From an uncultured Desulfovibrio sp. (GTDB lineage: Bacteria > Desulfobacterota > Desulfovibrionia > Desulfovibrionales > Desulfovibrionaceae): a stretch of 61,194 bases of DNA. Both the position numbers and the translations under genes were made by a program. The stretch spans positions 1-61,194 of the forward strand of contig NZ_CALUYG010000012.1 of assembly GCF_944324935.1 (NCBI RefSeq), given 5' to 3'. The notes beneath the pieces were generated by a model. That model did no database searches, was not told where the DNA came from, and saw only the letters and a list, made by a program, of their open reading frames with translations. This document shows, one piece after another, positions 51,262 through 58,746 of this stretch (positions are counted from its first letter, which is position 1; each line of letters starts with the position of its first letter).

Positions 51262-51681
51262 TCAGCTTCCCGAGCTCATGCCGCTGAAGCTGCCGCCGCG
51301 CGCCGTGATGTTGGCCCGCTGCGCACCGGACGAGACCGCGCCTTTCGACGAGCCGAAGAAGAACGGCAAGAAGCTGGAAGACCCGCCGCTGCTGTTTTCA
51401 TCGCTGGAGTATTCCGCTGCTTTTGCCAGTTCCGCCTCCTCCCGCGCCTGCTTGGCGGAAAGCGCCTTCCAGCCCGCCCAGCCAAGCGAGGCCAGCGCCA
51501 GAACGGCAAGGCAGCCGAAGAGTTTGGGAAACTTGCCTCTTTTCGCGGCGGAGCCGTCCGCACCGGATCCCTGCTGTCCGGGGTCTTCGGGCCAGGGGGT
51601 GAGCATCGTGCCGCCCATGTGCGGATTGTCGCATGCTGTGGCCATGTCCGCCGGGCTTGTCCGGCTGAGATATACGGTCAT
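51262..51681 (-). CDS. small single-pass membrane protein, YgiB-like
   Basis: A 139-residue protein with one hydrophobic segment (about residues 55-72, LFGCLAVLALASLGWAGW) preceded by a basic patch, then a charged helix and a Ser/Gly-rich tail ending ITARGGSFSGMSSGS. E. coli YgiB (DUF1190), the partner of YgiC, likewise has an N-terminal anchor and an RGG-type tail, but I cannot show homology beyond layout. AAGGAAAGGA precedes ATG 51681. Its tail could be the substrate of the adjacent ATP-grasp ligase. Confidence 0.6.
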   Translation of the reverse strand: MTVYLSRTSPADMATACDNPHMGGTMLTPWPEDPGQQGSGADGSAAKRGKFPKLFGCLAVLALASLGWAGWKALSAKQAREEAELAKAAEYSSDENSSGGSSSFLPFFFGSSKGAVSSGAQRANITARGGSFSGMSSGS

Positions 51682-51780
51682 GTCCTTTCCTTCGTATCGA
51701 CGAAAAACAACAGTGTGGAGGACGCCGGGAGGGCGGCCTGGGGCATTTTCCTTTTGAAACGCTGCGCGTTTCCAAACGCC

Positions 51781-51813
51781 CCGTCCTTCCCGGAAAAAAC
51801 GCGGTTTTTCCGC
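51781..51813. repeat. family C intergenic palindrome copy
   Basis: CGGAAAAAACGCGGTTTTTC with flanking C/G bases is a near-perfect palindrome like that at 20550-20573. It lies between pyrR and the YgiB-like gene, both leftward. Confidence 0.5.
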
Positions 51814-51875
51814 TCACTTTGGGGCGGGCGGCGCTGTGCCGCCTCGCGTCCGGCTGTTTTTAAAGGCAAGACGCT

Positions 51876-52424
51876 CTATGCCCCGGCCTCATCTGCCCGG
51901 GAGAGGCGCACCTCGTCCAGTCCGTCCCGTTCCTCAAGGAGCACGTCGATACGCTCCTCGCGGCGCGTGGCCACGCTGCGGCCCACATAGGTGGCCTCAA
52001 TGGGCAGTTCGCGGTGGCCGCGGTCCACCAGCACGAGCAGTTCCACGCTGCGCGGCCGGCCGTAATCCTGGAGCGCCTCCAGCGCGGCCCGGATGGTGCG
52101 CCCGGTAAAGAGCACGTCGTCTACGAGAAGGATGTTCGCCGCGTTCACGGGGGCGGGGATGCTGGACTGGCCGATCTGCGGTTTGCCTTCCAGGCTCGTC
52201 CAGTCGTCACGATAGAGATTGATGTCCAGGGAGCCCAGGGGCAGCGGATGTCCCACCCGGCGGGAAAGCAGGTCGGCCAGGCGGCGGGCCAGATCCACCC
52301 CGCGGCGCTGGATGCCCACGAGCTGGAGGCTTTCGCACCGGCCGTGCCGCTCGTAGATCTGGCTGGCCAGCCGGTCGAGGATGCGGGAGATCTCTTCCCT
52401 GTTCAGGATGACATGGGCATTCAT
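51876..52424 (-). CDS. pyrR: pyr operon regulator / uracil phosphoribosyltransferase
   Basis: A 182-residue PRTase-fold protein of the PyrR family. The PRPP loop VDDVLFTGRT is at residues 101-110; LVGIQRRGVDLARRL and LDINLYRDDW are PyrR-specific segments. In Gram-positives PyrR binds pyr mRNA leaders; in Desulfovibrio-like bacteria it may act only as a uracil PRTase. ATG 52424 has GAGGAGG upstream. No pyr genes are adjacent and no obvious PyrR-binding loop was seen here. Confidence 0.93.
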   Translation of the reverse strand: MNAHVILNREEISRILDRLASQIYERHGRCESLQLVGIQRRGVDLARRLADLLSRRVGHPLPLGSLDINLYRDDWTSLEGKPQIGQSSIPAPVNAANILLVDDVLFTGRTIRAALEALQDYGRPRSVELLVLVDRGHRELPIEATYVGRSVATRREERIDVLLEERDGLDEVRLSRADEAGA

Positions 52425-52607
52425 GGGGCCTCCTCAAAAAAAGGGGAAGGGACGGCTGCGGCAACGCGGGCCCGACCTGCCGTCCCGGGCATGCGGAGGC
52501 GCGGCCGCTTGGGCGGGACGCGTCCGGCGCGGCGGCGCATCGTCCGCCGCGCTGCAAGGGGTTCTAGCCTTTTTTCCCGGACTTGAAAAGACGGCGGCAG
52601 GGCCGCA

Positions 52608-52636
52608 TTGACAAGGGCCCGGACTGGACTTACTTC
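52608..52636 (+). promoter_or_regulatory. promoter of the HesB-like gene pair
   Basis: Perfect TTGACA at 52608-52613, a 17-bp spacer and TACTTC at 52631-52636. The leader would be about 27 nt, with GGAGGAGCC before ATG 52670. Confidence 0.5.
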
Positions 52637-52669
52637 TCAACAACCCCAAAAAACATCATCGGAGGAGCC

Positions 52670-52993
52670 ATGCTCACGTTGACCGAACAGGCCATCAGGG
52701 AACTGGAAGCCTTTTTTGCCGACCGTGACCGCGAACCCATTCGCGTGTACCTTGCCCCGGGCGGATGCTCCGGGCCGCGGCTGGCGCTGGCGCTGGATGC
52801 GCCCGGCGATGACGATCAGTCGATGGAAGCCGGGGGCTTCAGTTTCTGCATCCGTAAGGATCTGCTGGATCAGGTGGAGGCCATCACCATCGATGCCTCG
52901 CCGCTGGGCTTCGAGCTGACCCCCAAGAATCCTCTGCCCAACACGGGCGGCAGCGCCTGCGGCGGTTGCTGCGGCGGCTGCGGCTCACATTAA
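52670..52993 (+). CDS. HesB/IscA-like protein, Cys form
   Basis: A 107-residue Fe-S-biogenesis-like protein. The HesB pattern is LAPGGCSGPRLALALD with Cys33, followed by a later FSFCIRKDLLDQ and a Cys-rich tail GGSACGGCCGGCGSH. GGAGGAG precedes ATG 52670. It is 18 bp upstream of a close paralogue that has UGA in place of Cys33. A GGCGC/GCGCC hairpin with loop TGGAT (52789-52803) sits 20 nt beyond the Cys33 codon, exactly where the paralogue has its SECIS-like hairpin. Unlike true IscA, the last Cys motif is not C-G-C. Confidence 0.88.
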   Translation: MLTLTEQAIRELEAFFADRDREPIRVYLAPGGCSGPRLALALDAPGDDDQSMEAGGFSFCIRKDLLDQVEAITIDASPLGFELTPKNPLPNTGGSACGGCCGGCGSH

Positions 52994-53011
52994 CATACTG
53001 AGGGAGCATAT

Positions 53012-53335
53012 ATGCTGACCGTATCCGAAGACGCCCGCAAAGAGCTTGAAGCGTACTTTGACGGGAAGGAAAAGAAGACCATCCGCATCTTTCTGGCCCC
53101 GGGAGGCTGAAGCGGCCCGCGCCTTGCGCTGGCTCTGGACGAGCCTCTCGATTCTGACGACGTCATCGAGGAAGCCGGTTTCCGCTTCTGCATCGACAAG
53201 GAACTGCTGGATCAGGTCAAGGGCGTGAGCATCGGCATAAGCTACATGGGCTTCACCCTTGATCCCGAAGTGCCGCCGGCATCTGCCGGCGATTCGGGAG
53301 GTTGCGGGTCCTGCACGTCCTGCGGAACGCACTGA
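53012..53335 (+). CDS. HesB-like selenoprotein (in-frame UGA at 53108-53110 read as Sec)
   Basis: Reads MLTVSEDARKELEAYF, then LAPGG-Sec-SGPRLALALDEP, FRFCIDKELLDQV, GISYMGFTLDPE and a GGCGSCTSCGTH tail; 107 residues with Sec33. It parallels the preceding gene residue for residue, with UGA where that has UGC. A hairpin GGCTC/GAGCC with loop TGGAC (53131-53145) lies 20 nt after UGA, with its loop G at 53137, 27 bases beyond the UGA; this fits the bacterial SECIS layout. HesB-like selenoproteins are a known family, and selA is in the window. A nonsense mutation is unlikely because the downstream frame is intact. Confidence 0.88.
53131..53145 (+). promoter_or_regulatory. candidate bacterial SECIS hairpin
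   Basis: A 5-bp stem GGCTC/GAGCC and a five-base loop TGGAC with G at loop position 2. It lies inside the coding sequence just downstream of the UGA, as SelB-binding elements do in bacteria. Confidence 0.65.
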
Positions 53336-53380
53336 TGACCGGCCCTGCCCACGGCAGGAAGCCCATGCGGCGGCCGTGAC

Positions 53381-53418
53381 GCCGGAAGGCGGGACCCGAG
53401 TCCGGTTCCGGCATTTTT
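53381..53418 (+). terminator. terminator after the HesB-like pair
   Basis: GCCGGAA at 53381-53387 pairs with TTCCGGC at 53406-53412. An inner GGAC/GTCC stem lies inside, and ATTTTTC follows. The remainder of the gap to mfd (53419-53631) holds nothing I can name. Confidence 0.7.
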
Positions 53419-53631
53419 CGCTTTCGTCGCAGTGAGAGGAGTTCACGCCGGGCATATTCTTGCCCCCCAAGGGCGGAACTCGTGAACATACGGGCGGCGG
53501 AGACGGTCTTTTCCGTTTCCGCCGTCATTCATGCCTGCGGAGATGTCGCCCCGTCTTTCCGGCGGCGGGCGCTTTCCCGGCAGGGCCGTCAGGGACACAT
53601 ACAGGCCCGAGGGCCCGGGTAGCATCTTTAC

Positions 53632-56600
53632 ATGACCGCGGAAAAACTCCTTCCCTATCTTGAGGCCCCGGCAGGGGAATGGCGTCTGGAACGCAGCGGA
53701 CTGGCCACGCGCTGCCGTCTGGCGGCCGAAGCGCTGGCGGCGGGACGCAGCGCCTGCCTGCTCGTGCGTGACCGTGACGAGCTGCACAATGCCCGTGCGC
53801 TCGTATCGCTCTTCATCCCCGAACTCTCCGTGGATGATCCCCCGCTCACCCGGCCGGCATGGGCCTCCCCCTGTCTTGCGCTGCCGGATACGGCGGGCAT
53901 ACGGCAGGGGAGGGACGTCTGGGCCGCGGGCATGGCCGCCTTTCGCGGGCTGGCGGGCGCGGGGCCGCATTGCGTGGTGGCCGGGCCGGAAAGTCTGCTG
54001 CTGCGGCATCCGCCACGAGATTTTTTCGCACAGACCGGCCTTGATCTTGCGCGCGGGCAGGACTTTCCCCCGGAGCTCCTGCTGGAGCAGGCCGTGGAGT
54101 GGGGATATGAGCGCGTGCCGCTGGTCAACCGCCCCGGCGACATGGCCCGGCGCGGGGACATCCTGGACATCTTCCCTCCCGGTTATGCCCGGCCGCTGCG
54201 GCTGGAATTTTTCGGCGACGTCATCGAGGAGATCCGCCTCTTTGACCCGGAAAGCCAGCGCTCGCTCCAGAATCTGGAGGAATTCAGTCTGCTGCCGGCG
54301 CTGCCCTTCGCCTGCGCCCCGGCCGATATGCTGCGCTGGAAAGAGCGCCTGGACGGCCTGTTCGCCCAGGGGCGGCTGAGCGAAAACCAGCATTACTGCC
54401 TCAAGAAGGCGCTGCACGGCGGCGGGGTCGGCCTGTTCCCCGGGCTGCTGCATGACGATGCCTCGTTGCTGGAAGACTGGCTGCCCGCGGACGCGCTCTG
54501 GCTCCTGCCCGGCAGGGCGGACGCCGAGGATGCCCTTCGCGAGGGCGCGCTGCGCCTGCACCGGCTGCTGGAAGAGGAGGGCGGCGATCTGGCCCAGCCG
54601 GCGTCGCTCTGCCTGCGTCCCGACCCGCAAAAGGCCCCGTGGCAGGACAGGGTCGCCATCTTTGCCGAACCGCTGGTCATGGGGATCGAAGAGCAGGGCG
54701 CGGCCCTGCCGGAACGCCGTCTGCACGGCTTTGCCGACCTCTTCCCCCTGCCCGGCGCGGCGGACAGACCGTGGCAGCAGCTTGCCACGGGCCTGCGGCA
54801 GTGGCAGGCCGAAAAGCGGCAGGTCATCCTGAGCTTTGCCTCCGGGCGCAGCCGCAACAAGTTCCTGAAGCTGGCCGAACAGGACGGCATCGTGCCGGCC
54901 CTGCGCTATGCCCCGGAACAGCACGGGCTGTTTGCGCTCGTTTCGGGCTTTCGCGGCGGCGTGGAGCTTGCCTGGGACGACAGTCTGCTGCTCGGCGAGG
55001 ACATCCTCTACCCCCGGGCGGAAAAGACGCCGCGCGTGGCCTCCCGCGCCTTCCGGGGCATGGACAGCTTCGACGACCTGAAGCCCGGCGCGCTGCTGGT
55101 GCACAGGGATTACGGCATCGGCCGCTTCGCCGGGCTGGAGCATATCGACCACAGCGGCACGGGCAATGATTTCCTGTTGCTGGAATACTCCGGCAACGAC
55201 CGCCTCTATGTGCCGGTGGACCGTCTGGGCCTTGTGCAGCGCTTCAAGGGCGGCGACGGCGCGGAGCCCGCGCTGGACAGGCTGGGCGGTCCCTCCTGGG
55301 CCAGCGGGCGGGAAAAGGCCCGCAAGGCCATTGAGAAGATCGCCGCCGATCTCGTGGAGATGTACGCTTATCGCAAGGTGGCCAAGGGCTTTCGCTATGA
55401 CCCGCCGGGCGAGCTCTACCGCGAGTTCGAGGCCACCTTCGGCTTTGAGGAGACGCCCGATCAGGCCCGCGCCATCCAGGATGTGCTGGACGATATGGAC
55501 AAGCCCGAACCCATGGACCGTCTCGTCTGCGGGGATGTGGGCTTCGGAAAGACGGAAGTGGCCCTGCGGGCCGCCTTTCGCGCGGCCTCCGAAGGGCGTC
55601 AGGTGGCGCTGCTCTGCCCGACGACCGTACTGGCCGAACAGCATTTCCAGACTTTCCGGGCGCGTCTGGCCGGCTTCCCGGTCAATGTGGGGCTGCTGAG
55701 CCGTTTCGTGCCGCGCGCCCGGCAAAAGGAAACGCTGGCCGCGGCCGCGGCAGGGCAAATAGACATCCTCATCGGCACGCACCGGCTGCTGTCGGCGGAC
55801 GTCAGCCTGCCGCATCTGGCCTTGCTCATTCTGGATGAGGAGCAGCGTTTCGGCGTGCGTCACAAGGAAAAGCTCAAGGCGCTCAAAAAAAACGTGGACG
55901 TGCTGACCCTCACGGCCACGCCCATCCCCCGCACCCTGCAATTGTCCATGTCCGGCATCCGGGATCTCTCGGTCATCGAGACCGCGCCGCAGGAGCGCAA
56001 GCCCGTGGCCACGGCCGTTCTGCGGCGGGACGAGAACGTCCTGAGGCAGGTGCTGGAGCGGGAGATCGCCCGGGAGGGGCAGGTATTCTGGGTCTACAAC
56101 CGGGTGCAGGGCCTGCCGCGCGTGGCCGACTATGTGCGGAGCCTCGTGCCCCAGGCCCGTGTGGGCATGGCGCATGGCCAGATGGGCGAGGTGGAGCTGG
56201 AAGAGAACATGCACAAGTTCTGGCACGGCGAGCTGGATGTGCTGGTCTGCACCTCCATCGTGGAGTCCGGTCTCGACTTCCCCCGTGCCAATACGCTGGT
56301 GGTGGATCAGGCGCAGATGTTCGGGCTCGGCCAGCTCTACCAGCTGCGCGGCCGCGTGGGCCGCAGCGACCGGCAGGCCTACGCCTTCTTCGTCGTGCCG
56401 GATGCCGAACGCCTGTCCGACGTGGCCGAAGAACGCCTGCGCATCATCATGGATATGGACTATCTGGGCGCGGGCTTCCAGGTGGCTATGGAAGATCTGC
56501 GCCTGCGCGGCGCGGGCAACATCCTGGGCGAGGTGCAGTCCGGTCACATGAGCCGTGTGGGCCTCGATCTCTATCTGGAGATGCTGGAGGAGGCCGTCTC

Positions 56601-57078
56601 CCGCCTCAAGGGCACGCCCGCGGCCATCGTGGCGGAAACAGAGCTCAACATCGGCTTGCCTGCCCATATCCCGCAAAGCTATATTGCGGACGGTCGCGAG
56701 CGGCTGCGCTGCTACAAGGCGCTTTCCTCCGCCGTGGGCGGGGCGGCCCGCGAAGAAGTGGCGCTCTCGCTGCGCGATCGTTTCGGCGCCTTCCCCGTGG
56801 AACTGGAGAATTTTCTGGCCGTGCTGGACTTCAAGCAGTTCCTCGGCGAAGTGCAGGTGCAGCGGGCCGACATCACGCAGGATCATGTCAAGCTCGTCTG
56901 GGCCGACGGGCAGGATGCCGTCTCCCCGGAAAAACTGGTGGCCCTCGCCGCCGAGACGCCCGGCGCGCGCCTGCTGCCCCCGGCCGGGCTCTTCTGCCCC
57001 CTGCCGCAGGGCATGAGCGTGGGCGAGGGACTGAGCGCCATCCGCAGCAGGCTTGAGACCGCCCGTCTGCCCCGTTAG
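53632..57078 (+). CDS. mfd: transcription-repair coupling factor
   Basis: Removes RNA polymerase stalled at DNA lesions and recruits UvrA. The 1148 residues show the full layout: UvrB-like N-terminal region (with the SFASGRSRNKF segment near 400), the polymerase-interacting CarD-like domain near 481-560 (LLVHRDYGIGRFAGL), the RecG-type translocase with GDVGFGKTE near 631-639, DEEQ near 734-737 and the TRG-type LRGRVGRSDR segment, and the C-terminal D7 domain. No ribosome site is evident before ATG 53632. It appears intact. Confidence 0.96.
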   Translation: MTAEKLLPYLEAPAGEWRLERSGLATRCRLAAEALAAGRSACLLVRDRDELHNARALVSLFIPELSVDDPPLTRPAWASPCLALPDTAGIRQGRDVWAAGMAAFRGLAGAGPHCVVAGPESLLLRHPPRDFFAQTGLDLARGQDFPPELLLEQAVEWGYERVPLVNRPGDMARRGDILDIFPPGYARPLRLEFFGDVIEEIRLFDPESQRSLQNLEEFSLLPALPFACAPADMLRWKERLDGLFAQGRLSENQHYCLKKALHGGGVGLFPGLLHDDASLLEDWLPADALWLLPGRADAEDALREGALRLHRLLEEEGGDLAQPASLCLRPDPQKAPWQDRVAIFAEPLVMGIEEQGAALPERRLHGFADLFPLPGAADRPWQQLATGLRQWQAEKRQVILSFASGRSRNKFLKLAEQDGIVPALRYAPEQHGLFALVSGFRGGVELAWDDSLLLGEDILYPRAEKTPRVASRAFRGMDSFDDLKPGALLVHRDYGIGRFAGLEHIDHSGTGNDFLLLEYSGNDRLYVPVDRLGLVQRFKGGDGAEPALDRLGGPSWASGREKARKAIEKIAADLVEMYAYRKVAKGFRYDPPGELYREFEATFGFEETPDQARAIQDVLDDMDKPEPMDRLVCGDVGFGKTEVALRAAFRAASEGRQVALLCPTTVLAEQHFQTFRARLAGFPVNVGLLSRFVPRARQKETLAAAAAGQIDILIGTHRLLSADVSLPHLALLILDEEQRFGVRHKEKLKALKKNVDVLTLTATPIPRTLQLSMSGIRDLSVIETAPQERKPVATAVLRRDENVLRQVLEREIAREGQVFWVYNRVQGLPRVADYVRSLVPQARVGMAHGQMGEVELEENMHKFWHGELDVLVCTSIVESGLDFPRANTLVVDQAQMFGLGQLYQLRGRVGRSDRQAYAFFVVPDAERLSDVAEERLRIIMDMDYLGAGFQVAMEDLRLRGAGNILGEVQSGHMSRVGLDLYLEMLEEAVSRLKGTPAAIVAETELNIGLPAHIPQSYIADGRERLRCYKALSSAVGGAAREEVALSLRDRFGAFPVELENFLAVLDFKQFLGEVQVQRADITQDHVKLVWADGQDAVSPEKLVALAAETPGARLLPPAGLFCPLPQGMSVGEGLSAIRSRLETARLPR

Positions 57079-57123
57079 AGCATGTTGATCCTGCTGGTTA
57101 TTGGGGATAAGGGAGACCCCGCG

Positions 57124-57385
57124 CGCTGCTGTCGATGCCCGTAAGGCTCCTGCGTCGTCTGACGGGCACGGCCCTGCGGGCCGCCATTCGGTCGCGCGCT
57201 GCCGTCGATGCCCGTAAGGTTCCTGCGTCGCCCAACGGGCACGGTCTCTGCGGCCGCCATTCGGTCGCCGCGGTGCGGGAGGGCTCAGTCCTTTCGCGAA
57301 GTGAAGCGAGAAAAGGCGTTCGCGTCACCCTTCCCCCAAAGCCCCATTCCTTCCCCGGCGCGCTTTTCTCGGAAGGGGGCGGGGC
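57124..57385. repeat. family A intergenic repeat with a tandem 74-bp unit
   Basis: Two tandem copies of a 74-bp unit begin at about 57134 and 57208, each with GATGCCCGTAAGG, a GCCCGT/ACGGGC hairpin and CCGCCATTCGGTCGC. Next come the C-rich segment and core CCCGGCGCGCTTTTCTCGG near 57355-57373. Occupies most of the 57079-57499 gap between mfd and the SurA-like lipoprotein gene. Confidence 0.6.
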
Positions 57386-57499
57386 AGGCGGCAGGCGTCC
57401 AGCAAAGAGCATCGTGCGCAGGCGTGGTCTGTCGTGCGCGTCCCCGGGAACTCTATGGAAAAACTTATGCTGACAGATACTCGCCGCAGAGAGGAAGCC

Positions 57500-58648
57500 A
57501 TGCCGCAACGCCATCCTTCCCCCGTTTCCCGCGGCGGCCGGCAGCGTCCGCCGGCGATCCTGCGCTGGCTGCTGCTTGTGAGCTGCCTGCTGACGGCCTC
57601 CTGCATGGAAGGCAGCTTGCCGGACGGGGCCGTGGCCAGCGTCAACGGCAGGACCATCACCCTGCAGCTCGTACAGGCCCTCATGGACAGTCGTTCCGTG
57701 GATATGGGCCCCCTGGAAGCCGGAGCGCCGGACATCGTCAAAAATCAGTATGGCGAAGCCCTGGGTACGCTCATCATCGCCTGTCTGGCCGAGGAGGAAC
57801 TGGCCGAACGAGGACAGTCCGTGAGCGAGGAGAGCGTCCGCCGCGAGGAGCAGATCATCCGGGAAGATTACGAGGGGGAAGACCTCAACGCCTATCTGGA
57901 ACGGGAAGCCCTCGATTATGACGTCTGGCGGCGTCTGCTGCGGGTGCATCTGACCATGCAGGCCTTTGAACGTCAGGTGCTCCTGCCGTCCATCCGCATC
58001 AGCGTGGAAGAGGTGCGCGCCTATCACGCCGCCCATGCCGACCGTTTTCGCGTGCCGGATCACATGATGCTCTGTTTCCTTTCCGGTGAAGACAAGCCCC
58101 GGATGGAGGCGTACTGCCGCCGCTTCCCCACAGGGCGCGACAACGTGCCCGACGGGCTGCGCGTGCAGTGCCTGGATATGGAGGAAGCCGAACTGCCGCT
58201 GCCGGAACGCAAGGAAGTGGCCGCCATCGCGGAAGGCAAATGCGGCAATATCCGTGAGGTGGACGGCAGCTTTCGCGCCTTCGGCGTGGTGATCCGGCAC
58301 AAGGGCGGCCTGCAGCCGGCCGCCGCCGTCTATCCGTTCATCGAGGCGGCCTTGCGCGAACAGAAACTGCGGGCCGCCTTTGCCGCCTGGCTCGAACGGC
58401 GGCTGGCGCATGCCGATATACGCGTGGCGGCGGCCCTGCGCCCGGTACTGGAAGATATGGCGCGCCGGTCCCGTGAGCGGGAGGCGAGCACGAAAGGGAC
58501 GGCGGCCGAAAGCGCCCCCGCCCCGCAGGAAAAGACCGCCACGCCGGCCGCCCCCGAGGCTTCTGAGCGGCCCGATGCGTCTGCCGCGCCAGCGACAGGC
58601 GGACAGCCCTCTGAAAAAACGGCGGAAAAACGGGAGCCGACCCCCTGA
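57500..58648 (+). CDS. SurA/PpiC-like lipoprotein
   Basis: A 382-residue exported protein with lipobox LTASC (Cys35). The N-terminal part (GAVASVNGRTITLQLVQALM) matches the SurA_N pattern found before PpiC domains. The parvulin region (about 190-285) is degenerate: YHAAHADRFRVPDHMMLCFL starts as usual, but the GGDLG-type signature is replaced. The last 70 residues are Ala/Glu/Pro-rich and probably disordered. ATG 57500 follows GAGAGGAAGCC. It probably chaperones outer-membrane proteins together with the next gene, surA. Confidence 0.78.
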   Translation: MPQRHPSPVSRGGRQRPPAILRWLLLVSCLLTASCMEGSLPDGAVASVNGRTITLQLVQALMDSRSVDMGPLEAGAPDIVKNQYGEALGTLIIACLAEEELAERGQSVSEESVRREEQIIREDYEGEDLNAYLEREALDYDVWRRLLRVHLTMQAFERQVLLPSIRISVEEVRAYHAAHADRFRVPDHMMLCFLSGEDKPRMEAYCRRFPTGRDNVPDGLRVQCLDMEEAELPLPERKEVAAIAEGKCGNIREVDGSFRAFGVVIRHKGGLQPAAAVYPFIEAALREQKLRAAFAAWLERRLAHADIRVAAALRPVLEDMARRSREREASTKGTAAESAPAPQEKTATPAAPEASERPDASAAPATGGQPSEKTAEKREPTP

Positions 58649-58746
58649 TCCGGCTGCCCGCTGGAAAAAGAGACCAGCCCATTGCCTTTTGGGCGGATTG
58701 CGGCTATTGGCAGAAGATTCAGCCTATACTGTGTGGGAGAACCGTC

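Noticed and set aside
53012-53335. Pseudogene caused by an in-frame TGA
   Set aside because: The frame after TGA encodes a full HesB-like protein parallel to its neighbour, a SECIS-like hairpin is correctly placed and selA is present; Sec decoding explains it better.
53443-56886. Very long minus-strand open frame (over 1100 codons) opposite mfd
   Set aside because: Shadow of a GC-rich gene: low-complexity His/Gln/Arg-rich translation, no ribosome site, no recognisable domain, while mfd on the other strand is complete.
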